DNA from: Verrucomicrobiota bacterium
Lineage (GTDB): Bacteria; Verrucomicrobiota; Verrucomicrobiia; Chthoniobacterales; UBA6821
Assembly: GCA_021413925.1 (NCBI GenBank)
Contig: JAIOPL010000032.1
Span: forward strand, 1 to 64,000
DNA length: 64,000 nt
Direction of reading: 5' to 3'
Shown here: positions 17,975-25,471 of the stretch, one piece after another
Layout: each line of letters starts with the position of its first letter
How positions within the stretch are numbered: position 1 is the first letter of the stretch
Program-made: the position numbers and the translations under genes
The notes under the pieces: model-generated
What the model was told of the DNA's origin: nothing
The model's input: the letters and a program-made list of their open reading frames with translations, nothing else
Database searches by the model: none

Positions 17975-18535
17975 TTGACAAATCTACTTTCCAAGTTTGC
18001 ACTCCAGAATCGACTGGCGAGAGCCTCTGAGCTTGCCCTCTTAGGTGCTTTTGCAAGCGCAGAAGGGGTTTTGATGCCTCGTGGCTTCCTTCCAAAGTCT
18101 CATCAAGAACTTGATTTACTGGCACGAATAAAGGTTCAGTTAGGCGATTATGAAATTGCTAGTCAACTATGGACTGCGGCTTCAAAGCTAGGAAATAGAT
18201 CTTATCAAGAAGAGATCGACGAACTTGGGACGTGGAAACATGCAATTGAATCAAGGAATAGACTGATTTATCGGGTGGTATTATCCGTTCTCTTACTAAC
18301 ATTGTTGGTTCTTATAGCTTCCTTTTTATATCCTAAGGCCTCGAAGGTCTTCAGAGACTTAAAAAGACCAGCCACCCAGGTTACATCCGAAACTACGACC
18401 ACAGCCCCGGTGCCTTCTCAATCGATCGTTCCTGTCAACATACCTTGTCCCGGCGTCACTGCATCTCCCGTCCCATCTCCTTCTGTTGAAAAGATGAAGC
18501 CCAGGAAGAAATTCATTAAGTCTGATTCTGCGTAG
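17975..18535 (+). CDS. TPR-like single-pass membrane protein
   Basis: The 186-residue product has a helical, TPR-like N-terminal part (about residues 1-85, with LLGAFASAEGVL and LDLLARIKVQLGDYEIASQLW), one membrane helix (about 98-119) and a Pro/Thr/Ser-rich tail ending in basic residues. It starts at a TTG at 17975; the first ATG in frame (18071) would cut into the helical repeats. It lies 24 bp after the Hsp70-like gene and 4 bp before the Clp-N-like gene. The topology would put the helical part in the cytoplasm, able to bind chaperone partners. The function is not known. Confidence 0.6.
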   Translation: MTNLLSKFALQNRLARASELALLGAFASAEGVLMPRGFLPKSHQELDLLARIKVQLGDYEIASQLWTAASKLGNRSYQEEIDELGTWKHAIESRNRLIYRVVLSVLLLTLLVLIASFLYPKASKVFRDLKRPATQVTSETTTTAPVPSQSIVPVNIPCPGVTASPVPSPSVEKMKPRKKFIKSDSA

Positions 18536-18539
18536 GAAT

Positions 18540-19253
18540 ATGAGCAAATATTCTGATGGAATAAATCTAGTTTGGAAGATTGCTGCGATTGAGGCTCAAA
18601 ATCTTAATCATCAAGAGATTGATCCATTAGACTTAATGCTTGGCCTCCTAAAGATTGTTGATGTAGTGCTTGAAAAGATCATTCACAGTCCAAAGCCTAT
18701 TGAGTTGCTCGAGATTAAGGATGAGGTAACTGAGATAGAACAGATCTTTATTAACTCTGGACTTGTTCCCGCCAAAATCAGACGACGATTGAGACGTGAA
18801 TCATTTAATCAAGCTCACAATGTAGTTTATAAAAACGGAATAATTCATAGAAGTAAGCTCTCCAAAAGCATTTTTTCAAATGCAGAAGGCCATCTTTCAT
18901 CAGAAGAGCCGACCATCAGGCCTTTTCATCTTCTGATTGCACTACTTGAAAAACATGATGCAGATCTTGATAGGGCCTTGTTGATGGTTAGTTTTCCGGT
19001 TTCTTCAGTACTACGGCAGATAGCAAAGAAGCTGCCCTCATCAGAGGGACTGAAGCATCCATCCATTCCAACACTGAGTAACTATACTACAGGTTCTGAG
19101 AGTCTTATGCGTCATTGCCGTGCTGCAATTGGTTATATTGAACTTTCGATGTTCGTTGAAGCCGAGGGGGAATTGAAAAAGATCGACCCAACTGAACAAG
19201 AACATCCCGCTGTAAAGCGACTTCGGGAAGACATTCGCCATAAAAGACCTTGA
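18540..19253 (+). CDS. Clp N-domain-like protein lacking an ATPase
   Basis: A 237-residue protein with two blocks that look like the Clp R/N-terminal repeat: WKIAAIEAQNLNHQEIDPLD then LMLGLLK near the N-terminus, and RPFHLLIALLEKHDADLD near residue 120. In ClpA, ClpB and ClpC these repeats bind substrates or adaptors and precede AAA modules. Here no Walker motif follows; the C-terminal part is a short TPR-like helical segment. It may serve as a free adaptor for the neighbouring Hsp70-like machine or for a Clp protease. Its TGA stop overlaps the TTG start of the nuclease gene. Confidence 0.6.
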   Translation: MSKYSDGINLVWKIAAIEAQNLNHQEIDPLDLMLGLLKIVDVVLEKIIHSPKPIELLEIKDEVTEIEQIFINSGLVPAKIRRRLRRESFNQAHNVVYKNGIIHRSKLSKSIFSNAEGHLSSEEPTIRPFHLLIALLEKHDADLDRALLMVSFPVSSVLRQIAKKLPSSEGLKHPSIPTLSNYTTGSESLMRHCRAAIGYIELSMFVEAEGELKKIDPTEQEHPAVKRLREDIRHKRP

Positions 19254-19759
19254 AACGGGCTGTTCTAATACTAATTCTGACAGTTCCATTGACCTTGCAA
19301 GGGCAACAAGGTCAACAGGATCTCAAGGCTTATTTTAGCCCAAATGGTGGTTGCACCCAAGCCGTAGTAGAAACACTCAACGGAGCAAAAAAGACTATTC
19401 TAGTTCAGGCCTACAGTTTCACCTCCACACCAATCGCAAAAGCTTTGGTAGATGCGAAGAAGCGTGGGGTCGATGTTAGGGTCATCCTCGACAGAAGTCA
19501 GCGGACTGAGCGCTACTCCGGTGCGACATTTCTTACTAATGGAGGAGTTACCACCTTTATCGACGCCACCCATAAGATCGCCCACAACAAAGTGATGGTG
19601 ATCGACGATCAAGAAGTAATAACAGGAAGCTTCAATTTCACGAAAGCAGCCGAGACCGGGAATGCTGAGAATGTACTTCTGATACTCCACGCTCCTGAAC
19701 TTGCCGCCAAGTACTCTCAAAACTGGCATGAGCATCTAAATCATTCTGAAAACTACTGA
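19250..19759 (+). CDS. Secreted phospholipase D-family nuclease (Nuc-like)
   Basis: A 169-residue protein with a signal peptide (about residues 1-18) and one HKD motif, HNKVMVIDDQ followed by GSFNFT, the single-domain form typical of the Nuc endonuclease group, which works as a dimer on DNA. Other landmarks are AYSFTS and DVRVILDRSQ. The start is a TTG at 19250 that overlaps the previous stop, giving translation coupling to the chaperone island. A damaged copy of the same gene lies at 21090, so this is the working member of a duplicated pair. Location is probably periplasmic or outside the cell. Confidence 0.85.
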   Translation: MKRAVLILILTVPLTLQGQQGQQDLKAYFSPNGGCTQAVVETLNGAKKTILVQAYSFTSTPIAKALVDAKKRGVDVRVILDRSQRTERYSGATFLTNGGVTTFIDATHKIAHNKVMVIDDQEVITGSFNFTKAAETGNAENVLLILHAPELAAKYSQNWHEHLNHSENY

Positions 19760-19761
19760 AC

Positions 19762-21093
19762 ATGAAACATTTCGCATTATACCTAGTCCCTTTGCCATTC
19801 ATTTTAATATCGCCTCTCCTATTAAATGGATGCACCACTGTATGCCCTAAACCCACCGCCCCTCACTTGGCAGCACTGGGGGAGAGCAAGTCTCAAATCA
19901 TCAAAGAACTAGGAGCTCCGACCGCCCACTACATGAACGGGTTTGACCTATTTCACGACAATGGCAACGAGGTGCAGGCGCATTTTAAGGCAGGAAAAGC
20001 CGACTCTCTCTTCTACTTCACCTTTGACAGGAAGATCTCCAAACCATGGCTTTCCTCTGTTCTAAAGCTGAACTCACGGGGTACATCTTGGGTTCTTGAA
20101 GAAAGCTCCGCCTCGAGCCGTAAAGTTTATCGCTCACAGGATGGAAAGTTCCATGCCTTTGTCAGCAAAGGGAATCAGTTGATGGTTGATACAGACTCTT
20201 TCTTCCAGAAGGCACTCCATCAGCCCGGTAAAACTATCCACGTGGATAGCCTTCCGGAATGCATCTTCGCACCAGACCACACGATTGCCAAAATTGGTGA
20301 TACTGAATCATTCATCGTCCGGAATTACGGGCCAGAATACAAAATAAACAAAAATAAGAGCGACCTGGCCAAACTCTACTTCGATGGATGTCAGACGGTT
20401 TTTGCGCACTACAAGGCGGGTGTAGCTGATGCGGTTCTTTATGAGGCTGACAATTACAAGAGACTCAATGACTGCTGGGTATCACGACTTCTAGCTAACA
20501 ACTCGGGAAATCGGGCGTGGATCGTCCCATCATTCACTAGGCCAAATCGTATTTACTACAGGACACCCCATAGTGACCTTCTGGCTGACATGAGGGATAG
20601 AAAAACCCTGCTCGTTTATAAATGGGACTACGACCCCAATTTTAACTCAGGAAATGGCAAGAGGGAGTTACTCAAAAAACCACCTGCGGCAAAAATGAAC
20701 CCTTGTTCACTGGTCTGGATCGGCGAGACGGAGGCTGCCATGTCCAAAAAGCTGGGCCATCCAACTTTGGACAAGGACGTTAGGATCTATCGGGACGGTG
20801 ATTTGATCATACGCGCCCGCTTTGACCACGGAGTCTGTAAAAGCATCACCTATATTTCTGAAAAGAAGCGTAAATTTACTGATCACTGGGTCTCCGCAAC
20901 CTTGGGCGTGAACTCAGGAGGACGGGCTTGGCTCGTGGATGAGAGCGACATTCCAAAAGAGATCCATTTCAAGACCTTCGACCACACGTTTTACGCGCTA
21001 CTGACGGATGGTAATGAGTTGAGAGTGACGACGGAGGCTTTTTTAAAAAAAAGGCTTATGGAGCTCGAAGATAAAAGAAAAAAATCCCAATGA
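19762..21093 (+). CDS. Lipoprotein with three internal repeats
   Basis: A 443-residue protein with a lipobox (LLNGC, Cys 24). It is made of three similar units beginning near residues 39, 176 and 319 (LGESKSQIIKELGAP, IGDTESFIVRNYGPE, IGETEAAMSKKLGHP). Each unit continues with an aromatic strand, a W-x-S/V motif, an N-S-x-G block (LNSRGTSW, ANNSGNRAW, VNSGGRAW) and a terminal strand ending D-x-x-F or close to it. This resembles the SmpA/OmlA-like idea of 'which outcome at each step of a lipoprotein fold', but the family is unknown to me. The gene lies between the intact and broken PLD nuclease genes, with 2 bp and an ATGA overlap, respectively. Confidence 0.65.
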   Translation: MKHFALYLVPLPFILISPLLLNGCTTVCPKPTAPHLAALGESKSQIIKELGAPTAHYMNGFDLFHDNGNEVQAHFKAGKADSLFYFTFDRKISKPWLSSVLKLNSRGTSWVLEESSASSRKVYRSQDGKFHAFVSKGNQLMVDTDSFFQKALHQPGKTIHVDSLPECIFAPDHTIAKIGDTESFIVRNYGPEYKINKNKSDLAKLYFDGCQTVFAHYKAGVADAVLYEADNYKRLNDCWVSRLLANNSGNRAWIVPSFTRPNRIYYRTPHSDLLADMRDRKTLLVYKWDYDPNFNSGNGKRELLKKPPAAKMNPCSLVWIGETEAAMSKKLGHPTLDKDVRIYRDGDLIIRARFDHGVCKSITYISEKKRKFTDHWVSATLGVNSGGRAWLVDESDIPKEIHFKTFDHTFYALLTDGNELRVTTEAFLKKRLMELEDKRKKSQ

Positions 21094-21682
21094 GCCACGG
21101 GCGCGCTGCCTTTGCTATTATCGCATTATTTTCAATTACCATTCTCCAAGCCCAGACCAACACTCCTGATATCAAAGTCTATTTCAGTCCCCATGGGGGA
21201 TGAACGGAGGCGGTGGTGAGAGCTGTGAATAGTGCGAAGAAGCAGGTGCTAGTGGAGGCTTATTCTTTCACGTCTGAGCCGATTGCTGTGGCTCTGATTG
21301 TGGGAAGCGGGGAGTCGATGTGGAGGTGATCCTGGATAAGAGCCAGGAGCAGGCACGGGGAACGGAAGCTGATGCCGAGAGCGGTATCCCGACCTATATC
21401 GATTCAGCCTACCGGATCGCCCATGACAAGGTGATGGTGATCGACGGGAGCAAAGTGATCACCGGTTCCTTCAACTTCACCAAAAGCGCCGAAGACTACA
21501 ACGCAGAGAACCTACTGGTCATATCAAATGACCCACCCCTGGCCGAGCAATATGCGGCCAGTTGGAAGCAACACCTGGCACAATCCCATCCCTTCCATCC
21601 CGGCAAAAGCCACCACAAGTACGGCTCGCGCTCCCACTACTACAGACCTATCGGAATAGGGGAAACAGAGCCAGTCGGCTAG
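21090..21682 (+). pseudogene. Broken second PLD nuclease gene
   Basis: The ATG at 21090 overlaps the lipoprotein stop (ATGA). The frame gives a signal peptide and KVYFSPHGG, then a TGA at 21201-21203 where the intact copy has a Cys codon. Reading through gives TEAVVRAVNSAKKQVLVEAYSFTS, here quoted only in part (VLVEAYSFTS), and a second break near 21297-21303: a deletion shifts the frame where the intact copy reads DAKKRGVDV. The rest (21320-21682) keeps the HKD motif DKVMVIDGSK and GSFNFT. So the gene has both a nonsense codon and a frameshift. Recoding cannot be excluded but is unlikely. Confidence 0.85.
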
Positions 21683-21721
21683 ATATTACCCCCGTCTCTT
21701 TTCCTGGGCTGCTGATTCAAA

Positions 21722-21799
21722 AACTCCTCTGCGTCTCTGCGTCTCTGCGCGAGATTCAGCGTCAGACCTAACAGCCTTCAGTCTAAACCACTAAACCCC
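21722..21799. repeat. Dispersed intergenic repeats, families A and B
   Basis: Two spacer words stand side by side here. First a GCGTCTCTGC-type word (21722-21763: CTCTGCGTCTCTGCGTCTCT and CGCGAGATTCAGCG), then CTAACAGCCTTCAGTCTAA (21768-21786) with ACCACTAAACCCC. Similar words recur at 23517, 27899, 36197, 44104, 47293 and 48300. Confidence 0.65.
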
Positions 21800-21816
21800 T
21801 GCCGCCCAAAGGGCCG

Positions 21817-23436
21817 CTAAGCGGTAAGCGCTTCGCGCTCATTCCCCAGCGCTCCGACCTTTTCCAAGAAGTCGTCGTAGGTTCCGAGATAGGAGGTGAC
21901 TTTGCCGTCATTCACATGGAGGACCTTGGTGGCCAGCTTCCGGATGAAGTGGACGTCGTGACTGATAAAGACAAGCGTTCCCTCGTAGGCGCTCAGCGCC
22001 ATGATGAGCGACTCGACGGTGTGGATGTCGAGATGGGTAGTCGGCTCGTCCATCAGCAGGAGATTCGGGGGGTCGACTAGGAACTTGACGAGATTCAGGC
22101 GTGTCTTCTCGCCGCCGCTCAGGACGGGGGTCTTCTTGTAGATGTCATCCTTGCGAAAGAGGAAGGAGCCGAGGATACCGCGGGCGTCATTCTCTGAGAG
22201 TTCCCCGTTCGAGGCCCTGACCTCTTCCAGGATCGACTTGTTCGGATCAAGGGTGGCGGCTCTGTGCTGGCTGAAGTAGCCGATCTTCGCATTTGGTCCC
22301 TCGATCCGCTTTCCTTTCTGGAACTCGAGTGCACCGGCCAAGATCTTGAGCAGGGTCGACTTGCCGGCGCCATTGGGTCCAACAAGGACGGTGCGCTCCA
22401 TTCGCTCGATGGTGAGGTCGAGGCCCGAGTAGACCTTCCGCTCACCTTGAGAGGTGGGATAGGCCATATGGATCTCCTCAAGGATGACGGCTCGTTGGCC
22501 GCCTCGCGGAGGCTGTGGGATCTGGAAGCGGAATGGCTTGCGGGGAGGAAGCGGCTTCTCGATCAGCTCCAGTCGCTCGATCTGCTTCAGCTTGCTCATG
22601 GCCTGAGAGGCCTTGGAGGCGACCTGTCGGAAGCGATCATAGAACTCGCGTAGGTCGGTGATCTCCTTCTGCTGGTTCTTGTAGGCTGCATTATGCCGCT
22701 CGTAGCGGGAATCACGCTCCTCCAGGAAGGCACTATAGTTCCCCGAGTAGGAGTGCAGGCGGCACTCAGCGATCTCATAAACTGTCTGGATGATCTCATC
22801 CATGAATTGCCTGTCGTGGGAGATCAGAAGCACGGCGCCTGGATAGGTCTTCAGATAATTCTGGAGCCAGAGCAGTGAGACAAGGTCGAGATGGTTGGTC
22901 GGCTCATCCAACAAAAGTAGGTCGGGCTCCATGACGAGAAGGCGGGCCAGATGGGCGCGCATGACCCAGCCGCCGCTCAGTTCCTTGGCCTTCCGCTCGA
23001 AGTCCTCCTGCTGGTAGCCCAGACCCCCGAGGATCTTCTTGGCTTTGGCCTCGACCTTGGGGTCGCTGAGGGCCGCGTGCTTGGAAGAGGCCTCGCTGTA
23101 CTCCGGGGTATCGACAGTGCCGGCCTCCTCGAGTTCCTTGAGGCGTTTTTCCAGAGCCGGAATCTCTCCGGCCCGACCTGTGGCGACATCGAGGACGGTC
23201 TCATCGCCAGTGGCCTCACCTTCTTGGGCGAGATGGCCGATCATGGTCCACTCGTCCCGCTCGATCGTGCCTGAATCCGCCTCATCCTTTTTCAGGAGAA
23301 GTGAAAAGAGGGTCGATTTTCCGGCTCCATTCGGGCCGACCAGTGCGACGCGCTCGCCATAGTTGACCTGCATGTCGGCCTCCTCGAAGAGAGTGCGGCC
23401 ACCGATGGTTTTTTTGAGTTTTTTAATGGTGAGCAT
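21817..23436 (-). CDS. ABC-F family ATPase (Uup/EttA-like)
   Basis: A 539-residue soluble protein with two ABC domains in tandem and no membrane segments. Each has a Walker A motif (GPNGAGKST, twice), a signature (LSGGWVMRAHLARLL in the first, LSGGEKTRLNLVKFL in the second) and a Walker B (LLLLDEPTNHLD, LLLMDEPTTHLD). The linker between them is helical and charged. ABC-F proteins bind the ribosomal E site and restore or regulate translation. The closest well-known plan is YbiT/Uup type, but the exact subfamily is not certain. It stands alone, 106 bp from the acyltransferase fusion gene. Confidence 0.92.
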   Translation of the reverse strand: MLTIKKLKKTIGGRTLFEEADMQVNYGERVALVGPNGAGKSTLFSLLLKKDEADSGTIERDEWTMIGHLAQEGEATGDETVLDVATGRAGEIPALEKRLKELEEAGTVDTPEYSEASSKHAALSDPKVEAKAKKILGGLGYQQEDFERKAKELSGGWVMRAHLARLLVMEPDLLLLDEPTNHLDLVSLLWLQNYLKTYPGAVLLISHDRQFMDEIIQTVYEIAECRLHSYSGNYSAFLEERDSRYERHNAAYKNQQKEITDLREFYDRFRQVASKASQAMSKLKQIERLELIEKPLPPRKPFRFQIPQPPRGGQRAVILEEIHMAYPTSQGERKVYSGLDLTIERMERTVLVGPNGAGKSTLLKILAGALEFQKGKRIEGPNAKIGYFSQHRAATLDPNKSILEEVRASNGELSENDARGILGSFLFRKDDIYKKTPVLSGGEKTRLNLVKFLVDPPNLLLMDEPTTHLDIHTVESLIMALSAYEGTLVFISHDVHFIRKLATKVLHVNDGKVTSYLGTYDDFLEKVGALGNEREALTA

Positions 23437-23516
23437 TGGATTAGGTAATCGGGAATGGGTGATGGGTAATTGGGATTCTAATTTGGAAAAGATGTGGAAT
23501 GGATTTGGAACCTTAT

Positions 23517-23551
23517 AGCCTAACAGTCTTCAGTCTAACCCCCTAAAAAGC
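23517..23551. repeat. Dispersed intergenic repeat, family A
   Basis: A copy of the CTAACAGYCTTCAGTCTAA word followed by CCCCCTAAAAAGC, at the 3' end of the acyltransferase-heptosyltransferase gene; its last bases overlap the coding end. The neighbouring 23436-23500 spacer is rich in GGTAAT and GGGTGATGG words. Confidence 0.6.
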
Positions 23552-25471
23552 TTCAACCTCCCGCAGCGATTCGAGCACTGCAGAAGTCACCATCTGGACG
23601 GTGATCTCTTTCATGCAGCGGAAGTCGATCGGGCATTCTCTGAGATAACAGGGGCTGCATTCGACCTTGCGTCTGATTATCCGGTGAGGCGGTTTGGTGA
23701 TGCTGCCGAGATGGCCCGGGCCGGTGAGGGCAGGTTCGGTCGAGCCGAAGATCGCGACGACCGGCAGACCTAGAAGGTCCGCGAGATGCATGGTGCCGGT
23801 ATCATTGGTCAGGATTAGGGTGCAGCCCTTGAGCTCGTCGATGAGTTCCGGGAGCGTGGTTCTGCCGCAGAGGTTCTCCACCTTTCCGGGAAAATTGCGT
23901 GAGAGAACCTCTCCGAGATCCGCTTCCTTGGCCGTGCCGACGATAACCCAGGTGAGGTCATGATCCTTCGATATCTCCTCCATGACTGATCGGTAGCGCT
24001 CGATCGGCCAGCGCTTGGCAGGTCCGTATTCTGCGCCGGAACAGAGTGCGATGCGGATCGGGCCCTGGGGAGCGTGACGGGGGGGGCGTGCTGTCGGTTC
24101 CGGGCCTCCGAGGTGGCGTACGCTGGCTAGCAACTCACTGGTCTGATGAAGTGTCGGGTGAAGCTGCCGGTTGGGAGGGAAGGTCTGGTTCAGCAGACGC
24201 TTGCCCCGGTGGATCTCCCTGCCGACCCGGCGCGGTATGCCGGCCAGCCAGACCTCTAGGGCGCTGCGTAGGGAATTCGGCAGCAGGATCGCCACATCGA
24301 AGGAGTCGGCTGACTTGATCAGCTTGGCAACCTCCCATGGGGAGGCTTTCGGCGGGATGGAAAGGATCGCATCGACTTCGGGAATCTCCTTCCAGAGCGG
24401 CATGAGTTTCTCAGGTGAGAGGATCGTGAGTCGGAGGTCGGGGCGTCCCTCTTTGATTGCGCGAATCGCAGGAACAGCCATGCAGGCGTCGCCGAGCCAG
24501 TTCGGTGAGCGGAGTAGAATCTTGAAGGGCTGGAGATCGGAGGGCTTGATCTCAGGAGGCAGATAGATTCCGCGCTTCACTCCGCGGAGCAGGAAGTTTG
24601 GGTGGGGGGTTTTCCAGCGATTGTGAACCCAGAACCAGTCGGCGGGAGAACGCCGGATCTCCTGCTCGAGCAGTGTATTGAGTTTCATCGTAACCTCCTC
24701 GACGGTTAGCCCCTCGGTCGGGATCGGATCGCTGGTATGGAGGACCCATCGTGCCAAGCCCACTGTTCGGACCGTTGCCTGAACAAGCAGTGAGTCGGTG
24801 CGCTGGGCTAGGCTTGCCGCCAGAGGGGAGGTGGAGGCGAGTTTGCCGAAGAGGGGCATCCAGATCCCGGCATTCCCTGCATGCTGATCGGTCAGGACGC
24901 CGACAGCGCCTCCCTCTTTGAGCATGGTCACGGCAGCCTGCATCTCCTTCTTGCGATCGAAGGTGACAACCCCGCGGCTGCGGCGATCCCCGTTGACCAG
25001 ATCATCCATGAGGGGGTTACGGAGCGCCTGATAGATACAGCCCGCCGGGCGGGGTTTGATGGATTCCCCGATCTGGGCGCTGATCTCCCAGTTGCCCGAG
25101 TGGCTGAGAGCGATCACGGTGCCTTGCTGACCGGCCTTTTTCCCGATGACCCAGTCGATCCAGTTCTCTTCCTTCTCCATGCTGAGTCGGGAGCGAAGCT
25201 GCTTCATGCTCATGGCCGGAATCTTGACCGAACAGACGATATTGGCCCCGAGATTGAGAAAATGAGTCAGGGTAATCCGGGAGGCTTCACGATTGGTCAG
25301 CGAGGGGCCGAAGGCGATCTGGAGATTCTGTTTGGAGAGACGGCGGTAGCTGGGCAGAATCATACACACCAGAAGTCCGATTGCCTGTCCCAGGACGAAA
25401 CAGACCGTGATGGGGAGCAATCGGATAAGGGTGACAACCGATAAGGCGAGCAGATACAGAAGACGATCCAT
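23543..25471 (-). CDS. Fusion: lipid A acyltransferase (LpxL/HtrB) + heptosyltransferase (GT9)
   Basis: The 642-residue product joins two LPS enzymes. The N-terminal half (about 1-295) has a membrane anchor and the acyltransferase motif HSGNWE, then DQHAGNAG and a C-terminal DWFWVHNRWK, the LpxL/LpxM pattern for late acylation of lipid A. The C-terminal half (about 315-642) is a GT9 heptosyltransferase: RSPNWLGDACMAVPAIRAI, CSGAEYGPAKRWP, and LTNDTGTMHLADLLG PVVAIFGSTEP in sequence. Start is the ATG at 25471 (MDRLLYLLALS); the open frame upstream does not resemble the family. The ATG overlaps the purK ATG on the other strand (CATG). Confidence 0.9.
   Translation of the reverse strand: MDRLLYLLALSVVTLIRLLPITVCFVLGQAIGLLVCMILPSYRRLSKQNLQIAFGPSLTNREASRITLTHFLNLGANIVCSVKIPAMSMKQLRSRLSMEKEENWIDWVIGKKAGQQGTVIALSHSGNWEISAQIGESIKPRPAGCIYQALRNPLMDDLVNGDRRSRGVVTFDRKKEMQAAVTMLKEGGAVGVLTDQHAGNAGIWMPLFGKLASTSPLAASLAQRTDSLLVQATVRTVGLARWVLHTSDPIPTEGLTVEEVTMKLNTLLEQEIRRSPADWFWVHNRWKTPHPNFLLRGVKRGIYLPPEIKPSDLQPFKILLRSPNWLGDACMAVPAIRAIKEGRPDLRLTILSPEKLMPLWKEIPEVDAILSIPPKASPWEVAKLIKSADSFDVAILLPNSLRSALEVWLAGIPRRVGREIHRGKRLLNQTFPPNRQLHPTLHQTSELLASVRHLGGPEPTARPPRHAPQGPIRIALCSGAEYGPAKRWPIERYRSVMEEISKDHDLTWVIVGTAKEADLGEVLSRNFPGKVENLCGRTTLPELIDELKGCTLILTNDTGTMHLADLLGLPVVAIFGSTEPALTGPGHLGSITKPPHRIIRRKVECSPCYLRECPIDFRCMKEITVQMVTSAVLESLREVEAF

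Noticed and set aside
21201-21203. TGA in the second PLD gene read as selenocysteine
   Set aside because: The intact copy has Cys there, which made recoding tempting, but a frameshift follows about 95 bp later and no selenocysteine element was seen, so decay is simpler.
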